The notes: generated from the sequence alone by a model not told the origin. Shown: positions 22,827-35,545, counted from the first letter of the stretch. The stretch: DNA of 64,000 bases from Diphasiastrum complanatum (GCA_029204225.1 CM055106.1:37471923-37535922), one strand, 5' to 3'. A program made the numbers and translations.

Positions 22827-24209
22827 GTTCGAAAAGTTTCAAACTAGCATCCTCGAATTATCTCTTGTTATTGATGGCCTGAAGTTTATTCATTTCCATG
22901 AACTGATAGTTGCCCAGCTTGAAGCCAAGCACAAGCATGATAGGAAGTTTACCAAGCTTGACGAGAGCCTGAAGGTGGTACAATATTGTGAATCTCATAG
23001 GAGATCATGCAGGTTTATAGCTGAGGGCATAGCTTTTACTTTCTTCATATCTGCATTAATACCTGATGAAGGCCAATCTTCCAGATCAATTGGTGTTGGT
23101 TCTTCAAGTAGAACATCCACTCAGAGATTTATTGTTGATGTGGACAAAAATTTAGGAGACGAAGTATTGGGTGATGAGGAAGAGGCTAGGCTGGCTTCGA
23201 TGTATGACCCTACTCTGTCACGGTCGATGGTAATATCTTCTACATCAGGTGTAGAAGAACACAATAAAAGGAAGACACTGCTCGACATTCCTATATACCA
23301 TATGAATAGCCTGCCATATTTATCATCGAATGATATTGGGGATGTGTTCGACATGAGAGAGGACGAGATCCGATCTGTACTAGCCAATGCATTGTCAGAA
23401 TTTTCGGATATAATAGAATTCGATCATGATCATTTTATTAGAAGGGATTGATTATCAAGATGAAGGTGGTTGGAATTCTGGAGAGCAGGCCTTAAAATTA
23501 CAAGGCAAAAATGTCTAGCCTATGGCGCAAATGCTTCTAGTGAGGAGGAGTTCATTGAGTTTCAAAAAAGATATCCTTCTCTAGAGAAATACGTTTTTTC
23601 TGAGGATACGTTTTTTGCTGGGCATGACTTGCGTGGAAAAGGATTGTTGGAGTATGATCAGCATGACATGGTAATTTTTATTTTCTTATTTCATTATAAT
23701 CATATTTAGCATTGTATTCAATAAAAATCCATCTGAAAATTTAATTGATTACAAGTATTTGTATTTATGTTGCAGGGTACAATTGAAGTTGATGATTTTG
23801 CTACGAGAAGAGGAGGTTCCTGAGGTGTTGTTGGCCATAAGGATTCAACATTGTGCCATTACCTGAAATACTTTGTACAAAATGAAATTTGTATTCAACA
23901 TGACCACTTTTATTCACAAGCAGGAACTATAGTAATGGCAATGAAGGCATTGTTCTATTTTTGTGATGGACATAGATATCCTAACAGTACATACAAAATC
24001 ATTTTTGTGAAGAGGGATATAGCTATCAAAATATTGGATTATGTTTCTGAAAATGTATCCAAAAGATCATCTGCTTTAGCAGTGTACACAAGTTACATAG
24101 AGTTGAGCAAAAGAAGATCAATTGAGCATCTGGATCCATATGAGAGGAGACTATTTCTTCATGACCATACTGCTCAGCTGACCTTTGATACCGATGAGGA
24201 TATGTAATA
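22826..24209 (+). pseudogene. Unrecognised multi-exon gene, decayed
   Basis: Frames 22825-23451, 23470-23669 and 23776-24207 read like consecutive parts of one protein. A GT-AG intron (gtaatt...tatgttgcag, 23670-23775) separates the last two in phase. Visible stretches: FHELIVAQLEAKHKHDRKFT; an acidic Ser-rich middle with DKNLGDEVLGDEEEARLASM; EEEFIEFQKRYPSLEKYVFS; then GTIEVDDFATRRGG, one TGA at 23821, and GVVGHKDSTLCHYLKYFV. It ends in HDHTAQLTFDTDEDM at 24207. A frame change near 23452-23470 and the TGA break it. I do not recognise the family. It is convergent with the next entry (20 bp apart), as ORF pairs in some DNA transposons are. Confidence 0.45.
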
Positions 24210-24226
24210 TTTTAATTGTTTTTCTA

Positions 24227-25943
24227 TTACGATGATGAAGTTGAACTATTTTTCCTCAGATGTTGAAATGCCTTTTTGAATGAAATGAGATTTGTTGAAT
24301 ATCTGGTTTGATATCTAAACTGTGCCCTTCTGTAGAACCATTGAAATAATTGATATAAGTAGCATCTCTTTGAATTATATCCTTCATGGTTGGTTGCTTG
24401 ATGAAAAGCTCCTCTTGCTTGCCAATGCGATTTCTCCATATCTTGAGAAGACCATATGCTCATACTTCCATATTCTTTTGCAAAAAATGTGGTGTGATGT
24501 AATAGAATATGCTGCAACCAGTAGAATACATATATCAGAAATCAAATATATGACGTTGCAGAACAATTTTTGCACAAAAACAAATAGTGAATTACCATAT
24601 AGTGTGTAACATGATCCTCTCCCCAACATTTTGCTACCAATTTGACAAATATCTCACAATATTTTTGTAAATTTGCAATGTCAATTTCAGATAACTTTTC
24701 TTTTTGCAACATGCCAATCAAATAATCGAAATTTTGCCATACTACAGTTTTTTTTAATCTTCTGTTGCCCTATCTTCAAAATCTTTTGATGCTGCAACAA
24801 TGTCTTTCCAAACATTGTATGTCACGGTAGAAGACTTTCCAGTGTGATTGGATAAAAACCTTCTAGCTTTTGCACCTCCAACAGATGGCTTGTTTGGAAC
24901 GTTTCCTGATTTACCCAATAGTTTTCAAATTTTTCTATTTTTACATTTCCCTTGTGCAAACCTGCTTTTAAAAGTACTTGCTCTAATCTCTCAATTCCAA
25001 TTTTAGAAGCCGATTCAGGTTGGGTATTCCAGACATACAAAACATGATTGTAAATCAATTTTTCAATAATTCGTACCTCAACATGCAATGTGCATATGTG
25101 AACATTGATCAATGGAATTGCCAACACATGTCTAAAGTTTGGATCCTCTCGATCTCTTGTTGGACCAACTCGTGATCTTGTCAAATTCAAGTCTTTACAA
25201 TTCTTCATACAATACAAACAAGGGTGTTTAGTATTTGCTCCATGCGAAACATTATGCATACATTTCAGTGTCTTTAAATCACCTACAAGATGTCATAAAA
25301 TTTGAAATGTGCCATAGTTTGGCACATATATTTTGTTTCCACCCATATGCTCTTCAATAATCTTTGCATAATTTGATGTCGAAAAAATCCACGAGATAGC
25401 ATGGTCTTCTTTTAAAACTTGAAAAGTAACAAACACATACAAAGTTACGAACATTGACATCAGCAACTTAGGTAATAAAATACAGTACTAAGTAAAATTG
25501 AAATATACCTGAAATGCTGCTAACCACCATATTTCATTCTCTGATTGAACACTAAATGAGGAATCATCTGCATCATTTTCAGTATTGCTCAATGCTCTGT
25601 TCATAAAGGTGATACTTACCCATTCCAATTTTTGTCCCTTAACAATTTGAGACTCATCAAGTTTAGTAACCAATATCAATTTTCCTTGGACTTCTCTTTC
25701 AAATATTTTGTAATATTTAATCATGTATGTCACTACTTTGTTAATATCCAAAAATAAATTGTTGGACTCATTGTATTCCAATGTTCCACTCTCACATGTA
25801 TACAATTTCTTGATATGAAATGGTTCACCTATAAGCATACTCATACTCTCATTAAGACAATATCTTATCTTATAAATTGGAACACAATCAAGTGGGAGCA
25901 CAATATGAAGATCAAACTTTTCCATTATTTCAAAATCAAACAA
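24227..25943 (-). pseudogene. Unrecognised, probable transposon-encoded protein (CxxC-type), decayed
   Basis: Minus-strand pieces in order: 25943-25509 (KLDESQIVKGQKLEWVSITF, SENEIWWLAAF), donor gtatat, acceptor before 25417, then HAISWIFSTSNYAKIIEEHM. 25320-24822 follows with GDLKTLKCMHNVSHGANTKH, PCLYCMKNC and VLLKAGLHKGNVKIEKFENY. Next come NFDYLIGMLQKEKLSEIDIA and KCWGEDHVTHYM (~24740-24600), an intron, and HILLHHTTFFAKEYGSMSIW, SSQDMEKSHWQARGAFHQAT, NHEG, with a stop at 24227. The pattern of a CxxC pair, then WGED..THYMHIL.HH and QDMEKSH..ARGAF..TNH, looks like proteins found with eukaryotic DNA transposons. I cannot name the superfamily from the sequence alone. Several frameshifts are present. 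Confidence 0.45.
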
Positions 25944-26390
25944 ACTAAATCATGTAACAAGAAAAACAATTCACACGAAACCAAAACAAGCTTGTAAATC
26001 ATTGAACATGCATGTTATATAATCTACCTTTCAAATGTTTTCAAAGATTTTTGGAGGGAACACCAAAAAATTATACTCTCCTTCTCCTCCCACTACTAAT
26101 ATCTTCTTGAGAGCGTGAATAAAATTATCCCCTCCTCCTCCCGCTACTGATAGCTTAGGCGGCGTGTGCTTAGTCGACTGTGTGCTTAGGCGGCGTGTTT
26201 ATTTCGTTTGAGTTGTAACGAGTTAACCACACCAGTTAGACGGCGGGCAGCACCAAAAACTAGAAAAACGACAACAAATCTTGTCGTTTTTACTTTCTCT
26301 CTCTAGTCATTCTCTCACTAAGTTCGAGTTTCTTATAGGGCCCTCTTTGAATTGAGGTTTCCCCTAATGGTCATGACCAATACCTCAAAC
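25944..26390. other. Non-coding flank with short repeats and a hairpin
   Basis: Contains a small direct repeat (ggcggcgtgt twice, near 26159 and 26192), two copies of a cctcctcc-c-ctact phrase, and the hairpin listed next. No gene is seen. It may be the outer end of the element carrying the two convergent genes. Confidence 0.4.
26264..26291. repeat. Perfect 11-bp hairpin
   Basis: aaaaacgacaa, a six-base loop caaatc, then ttgtcgttttt. It resembles a terminator-like stem or an element end; function unknown. Confidence 0.8.
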
Positions 26391-26904
26391 TTTAGAAAAA
26401 TATCCATTTGTGATCAATAGTACTTGGCACCATATACATCCTTACTATGGCCAACCCGATCCAAATTAGTTATTGATCTTTTCTTTGGAATCACCTGCAT
26501 CCCATACCACCAGTTTTTCTTCCAAAAAACCTTCTTTTTTCTGACCTAGTTGTCCAAAAATCTATTTTTGAAATAAATCATATAACATTTGAGTTTAACA
26601 AATAAGTACTATGTGAAGTTCTCAATAATTTTCCCAAATTTTGACTTCATAGTAAAAAATTTTGGGTCATGTTTTCTTTCACTTGTTTTTTTAATCTCTT
26701 CAGGTATTGAAGGGGATTCAGGTTCGTCCTAATATTTATGAAGTTGAAATATTTAGAAATGCGAGAGAATGAATAGGAATCTTACCCAATCAAGAACAAA
26801 TTTGAGTATAATGATTCAATTAGAAGTTCTCTACCAACGGGCTGAATTTAATTATTCCCATAGTACAAAAATCTGTAAATGATTCAACCTTAGAGTTTTT
26901 CAGT
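26391..26904. repeat. Dispersed repeat R1, copy 2
   Basis: Reverse complement of 17-547 with about 17 bp net length difference. Its right edge coincides with the start of the long direct repeat at 26908, which suggests that element landed in or beside R1. Confidence 0.85.
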
Positions 26905-28087
26905 CGACCGGGAACCACGACTTAGCTTCCCAGCCTTCAACTCTTGCCATTCAAACCCATTTGACATACAAGCAGCCAACTCGCCAACAAAGATCAGACT
27001 TAACCAACTTGAAGTTTCAAAATCAACATTGAGATCCAACCTGGCGCCATGCCAGATTGGGGGTCCCGATGTGGGTGACTTCCCTCTGTGCCAGCCGCCC
27101 GACATACATCAAAGTTAACCAACTCGAAGCTTCGTTACAAACGAGTAACATCCATTCCAAGCAAGCGGTCTGACTTACATCAGACTTAACCAACTGAAAG
27201 CTTCGTCACGAGCGCTGGAAGCCAACTTGGCGCCACGCCATACTGGACAACCATAAACAGGTAACTTCCACCCAAGCAAGCCATCCAACTCAACCGACAA
27301 GTTAGAGCCCGTTCCCCAAGAGCTTAACCCATTCACGTTCATGCAAGGAACACTCAAGACCACAAGCCGTGACAAATATAGAGACAACCAGTTCCTGGAC
27401 CAAATGGTCCCAACAGCATACCGCTGGCACCACGGACTGAATGGTCCCGACGGCATATCGTTGGCGTCCCGGGATACACCCTCAGCTATGTGCCAAATTA
27501 AAAACTTTGAAGCGACCTTACAACTGGCGCTTTTACCGAACACTGAAACCCAGAAGGTAATCAGAGTTAGTTTGAGGAGAATCCCACTTTATTGATAAAT
27601 CTGAGAAGTTTACATTTCAAGTGTGTGACCGACCCTAGTCTCCGGGGCGCTGGCATGCCAAGGCGAGTGCCAAGACAACATTCCAGCAAGGGAGACTGAG
27701 ACTTGGTTGGAGCTCGTCTTGAGTCGCAACCCGCACTCCCCTATAGTATTGGTGGGATTCACCACCTCCCCTCATACCAAGTACTCTATCCAGACTGGTA
27801 AAGCACGTTTTTTCTCTCTAGAATTTTTTCTCTCTAGAAAGTCATTTTCTCTCTCTAGAATTTATTGATCCCCAGGCTTCCTTTAATTACGCCTAGATCG
27901 TGTGAGGTGATTGCACATCGATCTGAGCTCTCAAAACTTCGCTAGAACCGATCAAAGATTTTCAGCCATAGGAACTTGGCGCCGGCTAGATTCTGGTCAC
28001 AGTGGCGCTGGGAGCGGCGCTGGCGCTGGAAGCAGCAGGGGCGCTGCTAGCGCCGAGAGTAAAGCTTGTAAAGGTAGCTCTACAACA

Positions 28088-29950
28088 TCCACCCCACCTT
28101 TATAGAATCTGATGTCCTCATCAGATGTCAGATTAAAGTAAAGGTGTCTCCCAATTAAAATAACTATACATTTAAGCTGCTTGGCACAGTACTCAATTTA
28201 CTGGCCACTTTTTATTAACATTGAAACTGGCACACCACAAGTCGAAGGCTCAGCTCTTTGTATTGAAAAATTACATAACTTGAAAATATCTCTTTGTTTG
28301 GGAAAAGCGTAGATTTTATATCGCTTACGTAAAACCCAAGGACTTTATTAATTGGTGACAGAGGCCCTTCTGTGAGATGTTCGCCCCTATCGCTTCTGAC
28401 TTTTGACTTTGGAACTCCTTTGAGCTCCTGATTTGTCCTTGATGCACTTTGTGTTGAGCTCCCTGAGCTCCAGATTTGATCAATTCCACACAGGTTTCAA
28501 GGCTCCCTGATCCAAAGGATTTATCGTTTGTTTGCGCACTTTATGGTCCACTTCGTGCCTTGTTGCTTTCGCGTCTGGATTTCTCTCCTTGTCCTAGCCT
28601 GATCTTGATACTTTTCCTTCTTGGCTCTTTAAGGTAGGCAAAGATTGAGTACTCTGCAATGCACCTCTCACTTAGCTTGAAGTAGCTCTTTGAATCAGCC
28701 CAAATGTAACCATTGATCTCGTGGAAAGCCAAATGGTCGCACCAGTTTGATCCACATACGAACTATCTCTTCGCGTTTGTTTGAAGCACCATGTCCGTCC
28801 CGCAAAACTTGACTTTCACAATTCCATCACTGGTCAGTTGCCTCACAGTCAAAACAAGAATTGTACATCAAGCTTGGCTTCAAGTAGCTCTCTTTGAATC
28901 AGACACATGCACCCAGAGTTTGCACTAGTCTGATCTCAACACAAACTGTCCCTTAGCGTCTGTTCGAAGTACCAAGTCTCTCATGCAAGACTCAACTTTC
29001 AAAGTTCCTTCATTGATCAGTTGCCTTACACGTAACACAAGCCAGCATACTCATATGTTTCCTCATCATTGTTGGTCCAGAAAAAGCCTATAACAAACTT
29101 TCCATTCTACAACAAAAACTTGTTAACTTACTAGGTCCAAAGTTCGCCAGTCTCCTCGTGTGAGTATGGCTAGGTCACCTTGAATTTGCCCCCGTTTTGA
29201 TCAACTTCCATTCAGAATTTGCCCCAAGAGAGAGATGTGTGTGATAGTTCCCCTCTTGCTTATAAAATCAGTTGACCGGACTTAGAGTAGAGTTCTTTGG
29301 ACACAAAGCCTTTCCAACACTTTGCTTTCCATCTGCTAGGATTATGGCTCGGTCCAACTTGTTGCCAATCTTTGGAGAGGATCCTAGTCTTTCCCCTTTG
29401 AGGAAAAACCCAACTGATACTGGATATCACCCATGCTCAGTGAGTTTCAGTTCCGAAGGTGGCCGTCCCAAATGAAGACCAACTGCTCCATAGAAGATCT
29501 CCCCTAAAATTGCCCTTTCCAACTTTTGACTTCCTACTTGCGTCTGGTGGGCGTTGTTGCAAATGAAACTAACCCAAGAAATAGGCTAGCCATCTATCCT
29601 TTGCAAACATTGAGTTGTTTCGCTGCCGTTCACGTGCGAGTACTTGAACTGCAAATCCGCCCCACAAATTCTGTAGTCCTCTTTGTTTGATGGTATCAGC
29701 CTTCAAAAGAAAGGTTCCTTCTCGAGCCATCAGCTCCTTGTATCACAAGCAATCATGCAAACTAGGCAAAGCACGAGTACTAAGACTCACCACGAATAGA
29801 TACAAGCAAGACACTCAGGCAGGTTTACTAACAGGTAACAAAGACAAAGTCCCCCTTTGAGATAGTCCTGCCAAAGGACCTTTGTCTGGCCGCGCCCATA
29901 CAGATCGATCACAGAATCAGCCCACAGAGGACACCCATTCAACTATCCAT
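28088..29950. other. Interior of the LTR-like element, no gene
   Basis: No domain recognised on either strand. It contains a two-copy tandem duplication, about 28672-28860 and 28872-29045. Each copy has ttgaagtagctctttgaatc or a close variant, then cagtttgatc/tagtctgatc, cgtttgtttgaagcacca/cgtctgttcgaagtacca and atcagttgcct. Confidence 0.55.
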
Positions 29951-30709
29951 GCTTTCACCATTAAGCAGCACATTGCCTCAGTCACGCCCCACCACTTTTT
30001 GGTCGATAGCCCTTATAGCTAAACGATCGGCAGCTATCCTTGAATATACCACCCGCGTGGACGCACCCGTGCTTTCACCGTTAGACAGCACATTGCCTCA
30101 GTAATGCCCCCACCAAATCTAGTCAATAGCCCTTATAGCTAAACGATCGGCAACATACCACCCCAATTGTGGAGGCACCCGTGCTTTCACCGTTAGACAG
30201 CACATTGCCTCAGTAACGCCCCCACCAAATTTGGTCGATAGCCCTCATAGCTAAACGAATGGTAGCTATCCTTGAATATACCACCCCCGTGGACGCACGA
30301 TGCTTTCACCGTTAGGCAGCACATTGCCTCAGTAACGCCCCCACCAAATCTAGTCGATAGCCCTTATAGCTAAACGATCGACAACATACCACCCCAATCG
30401 TGGACACACCCGTGCTTTCACCGCTAGGCAGCACATTGCCTCAGTAATGCCCCCACCAAATTTGGTCGATAGCCCTTATAGCTAAATGAACGGTGGCTAT
30501 CGCGAATATGTCACCCGCACACCACAAGGCACATACCGTGCTTACACCAACCTAATGGCAGCACATTGCCTCATCTGTCCTACGTGCAGACAGCGCCAAG
30601 CCCGAACCGCGGAAACTGACCGTGCTTACACCTCAAGGGCAGCACCTTGACTCATCAAGCCCCCGTTCTGTCGACCACCCCGACCGTGGACGCACCCGTG
30701 CTTACACTG
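29951..30709. repeat. Tandem array with alternating 120/112-bp monomers
   Basis: Units begin gcttwcacc at 29951, 30071, 30183, 30302, 30414, 30540 and later in shorter decayed form. Spacings are 120, 112, 119, 112 and 126. Long units contain gctatccttgaatatacc; short units replace it with acataccaccccaat. Long and short alternate, giving a ~231-bp higher-order repeat. All share cagcacattgcctcagt and gatagcc-tatagctaaacga. Confidence 0.9.
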
Positions 30710-31786
30710 TGGGCAATAGCTTGCACAACAGTTGTCTTGATAAACCCCAAACAGTGGTTATTTCTGTGAGATTCGCATAGCTGACCGACCAGTCGGCTCC
30801 CAAAGAGAGCCGGGAACCACGACTTAGCTTCCCAGCCTTCAACTCTTGCCATCCAAACCCACTTGACATACAAGCAGCCAACTCTACATCAGACTTAACC
30901 AACTAAAAGCTTCGTCATGAGCGCTGGAAGCCAACCTGGCGCCACGCCAGACTGGACAACCATAAACAAGTAACTTCCACCCAAGCAAGCCATCCAACTC
31001 AGTCGACAAGTTAGAGCCCGTTCTCCAAGAGCTTAACCCATTCACGTTCATGCAAGGAACACTCAGAACCACAAGTCGCAACAGTTATGGAGACAACCAG
31101 TTCCTGGACCAAATGGTCCCGAAAGCATACCGTTGGCGCCACGGACTGAATGGTCCTGACGGCATATTGCTGGCATCCCGGGATACGGCCCTCAACTATG
31201 TGCCAAATTAAAAAGTTTGAAGCGGCCTTACAACTGGCGCTTTTACCGAACACTGAAACCCAGAAGGTAATCAGAGTTAGTTTGAAAAAAATCCCAGTTT
31301 ATTGATAAATCTGAGAAGGTTACATTTAAAGTGTCTGACCGACCCTAGTCTCCGAGGCGTTGGCATGCCAAGGCGAGTGCCAAGACAACATTCCATCAAG
31401 GGAGGCTGAGACTTGGTTGGAGCTCGCCCTGAGTTGCAACCCGCACTCCCCTATAGTATTGGTGGAATTTGCCACCTCCCCTCATACCAAGTACTCTACT
31501 CAGGCTGGTAAAGCACATTTTCTCTCTAGAAAGTCATTTTCTCTCTCTAGAATTTATTGATCCCCAGGCTTCTTCAATCATGCCTAGATCGTGTGAGGTG
31601 ATTGCACATCGATCTGAGCTCTCTGGACTTCGCTAGAACCAATTAAAGATTCTCAACCATAGGAACTTGGCACCAGCTGGATCTGGTCACAGTGGTGCCG
31701 GGAGCGGCGCCGGCACTGCTCGCGTCGGGGACAAAGCTGGTGCCAATGGCGCCAGGAGTAAAGCTTGTAAAGGTAGCTTTACAACA

Positions 31787-33386
31787 GGTTGGATAGGAGA
31801 TTCTGCCTCCTCTGTCAGCGATGAGATGACTACCGGAGGAGGCAGAATCTACCTACATTTCATCGCTGACAGAGGAGGAAGGAGCTACTCATTACCATCA
31901 TCGACAGAGAGTTGGTTGAATGCAAAGTTTACTCTCTTTCCATTGTCTCATATGAACATCACTTTGTTGATTGGGTTGAAAATTATGCATTGTCAACGTA
32001 TTGTGTCTCTCTTAGGCGCAGTGAGACTCGAGGATATAATGGAATCGACCGAGCCTTGCATTTTACCCATCATGGATCTGAGGAGAACAAGAGATGTCAT
32101 AATCCTGATCCTATTCTAGAGGATAGAATCTTGAGGAAAACATAGACATTTCAGTACCATACCAGCTAAAGAGAATCTCAGTTACCACTACAATTCACTA
32201 CTAAAAGTAGGTTAGAGGTCCGCATGACGGACCTCGATTTTATATCATCTTTTGGTGATGTTTGTCAAGTGATCTGAGAGGGAACTATGAGCCATTATTT
32301 CTATTCTTCTGAGGGAACTATACGCACTACACAGACATCATTAATTGGAGTCATGCATTAGCGCCAGTAGACTATGCTGATTCCAACAAATGTCTCATAG
32401 AGACCATTGAAGGAGAATAAGCCCATCTCCTATGGTCACCTTATACTGATATCGAGACTCCTATCATTCCTTTGATGATGATTGATCCTATTCCCATAGC
32501 CTGGTGCCCCGGAGAAACTATTGTTTCTACATCCCACGTATCGGAAGATGGAATTCTTTCGGAGAATGGTGAGGAGATGAGTGACGGACAAGTTCTCAAT
32601 TATCTCTATAGTAAACGTTTCATGCCTAAATTGACCCTAAGGGAATAAACTCGTCAGGCCCTATGGCTAATGTGCAACTTACCTCAAAGGTAGTCTCCAC
32701 GGTAGCCTATAGGCCAAAACCCAAAGTCTACTAATGGGAAGAGCTTCCAAACAAAGTTTGTGATGCCATCAATGAAGAACTTATCCGAGAGGCAACCAGA
32801 CCACCTAAACAAAATCCCACAGAATCTTGGTTACAAAAAAAACAAGTAATAGACACACAACTAATCGAGCGACAAAAACAGATGCGTGATAAACTTAAAC
32901 AGCCAATCCAACCGCTGCCAGAATCTCAAAGGGCCCATCCGAGCGAAAGAGCTTCAAGCTCCAGTAGCAAGTCATCAACAATAGTTTCCAAAGTTCTCGA
33001 GAACTTTGTGGAACTGCCTTTTGATATTCCACAACACTTCAGGGATTTCACGCTTGATGATGTTGTCATACAAATACCTTAATCAAAAAGGGAACCTACA
33101 CAAGCTTCCCCTCCCTTTGAAGGACCTACCAAGACAGTCCAGCTAAATTTCAGGATCTTGACGAGGGGATGGATTATTTTGTTCACGTAGGAGCCCACCT
33201 AATGCTAGATGAACTATTTGATTTGGAGAAATTACCAAAGAAGTATAGAGATGTATTTGCCTGGAACTACACTGAAATGAAGGGGGTCCCACCTGAGGTT
33301 GTAGTCCATACCATTCCCCTAGAAGAAAACGCTAGGCCTTATCGATGTAACCCTACATATAGAGAACGCATTGACGAGGATATACA
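31787..33386 (+). mobile_element. Ty3/gypsy element, copy B, truncated
   Basis: Near-identical to parts of copy A: 31787-31950 to 6727-6890, 31950-32190 to 7872-8124 and 32770-33386 to 8130-8740. It retains pol sequence missing from copy A (32200-32770), which reads as a decayed gypsy pol segment. It includes FDLEKLPKKYRDVFAWNYTE, where the Trp codon is intact (33260), unlike copy A. The match to copy A breaks exactly at gacgaggatat (33386), where the recombinase element begins. Confidence 0.8.
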
Positions 33387-35545
33387 ATATAATACTCTTC
33401 TCAATTAGATACAATCTAAAAATATCGGGTCTCGACAATTGTTCTCTGTTACAAAGGTTGTTTTAGATTATGCCAAGACTGGAATGTAAATCATTAAAGT
33501 TCGTTGAAATATTGTTCTGAAATGTCCAAGCAGATGTTCCATTTCCTTGCCAAGGGGCTTTGATGCCCTCCATTCGTTGATCTTCCTCCAAGCCGATAAA
33601 TTATTAGACCTCAATAATTTATTGAATAATGTAATAGATAACGGCCCCCGCAGGGGCCCATTCTGAGTTTTTGGGGGGTGAGCCCCCCCCAAAAAAAATT
33701 CAAAACGGCTCCCTATGGGGCCCGTTATCTTACGTTATTAGCACATATTTTATACGTATCTGTTTACTTGTATTTCATACGGTTTTAATACTGTATGTAC
33801 ACATTAACTTCTCGAAGTGACGTCTGAAGTGACATTTGAAGAGACCTCTGATTAAACGTCTGATTTTGAACGTCTGATTTTCGTTCATCTCTCCTTCGTT
33901 CATCTCTTCTCTTCGTTCGTTCTTCGTTCTCTTGGACTCTCTTTCGATCCTTCATCTCTTCGTTGAAGCAGCGATGTCGCTCTCTTGCCGTTGGCGCTGG
34001 CGCTGTTTTTGGTTGGCAATGGTGATTTTGAATTGCGAATGGTGCTTGGAGTTCTTTGCAGATCCTGAAGCTTGCTTTCTCAGTTTTTCGGAATCCTGTT
34101 TGTGTGCATGTGTTTATAATGTGATGGTGTTTTTGGTTTTTGTGTCAGAAGATGTTGAGAGAGTCGTGTGTTCGTTGTTTAGGTTGCTTCTGATGGATAA
34201 TTGTGTTGTTGTGCCATTGCACAATGGCGGTGCTATGTTTTCAAGTATTCTTGCTTCTGTTGATCTGTCTTCTGAAGTTGTTTTGAAGGATGGCACTCTT
34301 ATCTCTGATAATGCAGACTGCTCTAGAAATGTGTTGTTTGGTCATGGTAATCTGGTTCCTTTGCAATATTCTTCTGACCGAATTGATATGTTGCATGTAG
34401 GATTTCGTGATCTAGATCACTCAGAACTTGCACTTGTTGAGAAAGGTGGTTTTAGAAAGTCTGTTAATGTTGATCAGTGGTCTCGTAATAGGTTTGACGA
34501 CTGGAGACTTGTTGTTGGATCGGATTGTTCTGTTACAGTAGAAGAGATGTTTGAAACTGATATTAATAAATTGCTTGAATTGTTGACATCTTTCTTTCTC
34601 CAAGTCCAAAAGGAAAATGGAACTCTTTACCCAGGAGAAACCATTGTGGCCTTCTACGTGGTATTGGTAGAATAATCAAGGCTAAATTAGAGGAAAATAG
34701 TGTGTGCACTGGTCTTCCTGTTGAGAAATTTAATATCATGTTGGATGCACGTTTTAAAAAAGTAAGAGTTGCCTGTCTAACTGCTGTACAATGTTCTTGT
34801 GCTGTTGCGATTGGAAGAAAAAGGAAGTATACTCAGTCACTTACTCCTTTGCAAGTGAAATCAGTCTTATGTCAGAGTTTTATGAAGTGTGATAATGGCA
34901 GTGGGCTCTTAATGCGGCTTGAATTTTATGCTTGTCATAATTTTTGTGTTCATGGACATACAGCACTGTACAATCTGTGCATTTCAGACCTTGAAGTTTG
35001 TTCTGATAACATGGGAACATTCATTAGATTTGATGAGCGAGCTTCTAAGAATCATAAAATTGATCTTCTGCATTGTAAGCCTGAAAAACTTAGGCAACCT
35101 GTGACTTGTTACTTAGCTGATGTGATTCACACTTTTGAAGAGTATTTTTTCCATTTGCCTGTTTGGAATTCTGAAGACGGTGCTTCACATCCATTCTTCC
35201 TGCGAGCAATTGATGGAACAAGACATATTGGTAAAGTGGTATGTTTTTCCTTTGAATAGTGAATATTTTTTGTTTTTTTGTTCATGTTGCATTTAAGAAT
35301 TTTGATTATTTATTGTCTTTTGCAGTGGTTTTCGAAACAGAGGGTTGGTTTGAAAACAATTTCGAAATGGATGAAAATTATGGCAAAAGATGTTCCTGGA
35401 TGTGATGTTGATTTCATAACGAACAAAAGTGCTCGTGTATCTGTTGTGAAACGTTTCAACTATATGGGCGTTCCTGCTGAAATTGGTATAAAACTCACTG
35501 GGCACATGTCAAGAGAGGGCTACATGCACTATAATTCTGATTTTG
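33387..35545 (+). mobile_element. Crypton-like tyrosine-recombinase element (partial)
   Basis: Begins where gypsy copy B is interrupted (33386) and ends where the sequence becomes copia gag (~35545). It carries a 93-bp palindrome, a pyrimidine-rich leader with cttcgttc repeats (33890-33965) and the recombinase gene. Its 3' end is lost to the copia junction, so no terminal duplication can be checked. Confidence 0.6.
33637..33729. repeat. 93-bp near-perfect palindrome
   Basis: The left arm starts gataacggcccccgcagggg; the reverse complement of the right arm starts gataacgggccccataggga. The arms then share a t/g-rich tail up to the centre at about 33680 (ggggggtgag/ccccccccc). It could be a foldback MITE, or the recombination or end site of the recombinase element 240 bp downstream. 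Confidence 0.85.

Larger units (their letters stand above)
26908..31786. mobile_element. Putative non-autonomous LTR-type element with non-coding interior
   Basis: Two direct repeats, 26908-28087 and 30810-31786, flank about 2.7 kb with no recognisable retroelement protein. Both repeats begin ccgggaaccacgacttagct and end with aagcttgtaaaggtagct-tacaaca. Copy 2 lacks about 190 bp present in copy 1 (26984-27173). On the minus strand the repeats start TGTTGTA, as an LTR would, but the other end (GGTTCCCGG) is not CA. Matching target duplications are not visible either, since the left flank is R1 and the right flank is gypsy copy B. A LARD-like element is the best fit; a segmental duplication is the alternative. 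Confidence 0.5.

Noticed and set aside
29951-30709. CRISPR-like array
   Set aside because: Repeats are ~110-120 bp and contiguous, with no unique spacers, in a plant genome. It is a satellite.
33932-33973. Earlier start codon for the recombinase gene at 33932
   Set aside because: It lies in the cttcgttc-repeat leader. The Met at 33974 follows the leader, though an intron may make both provisional.
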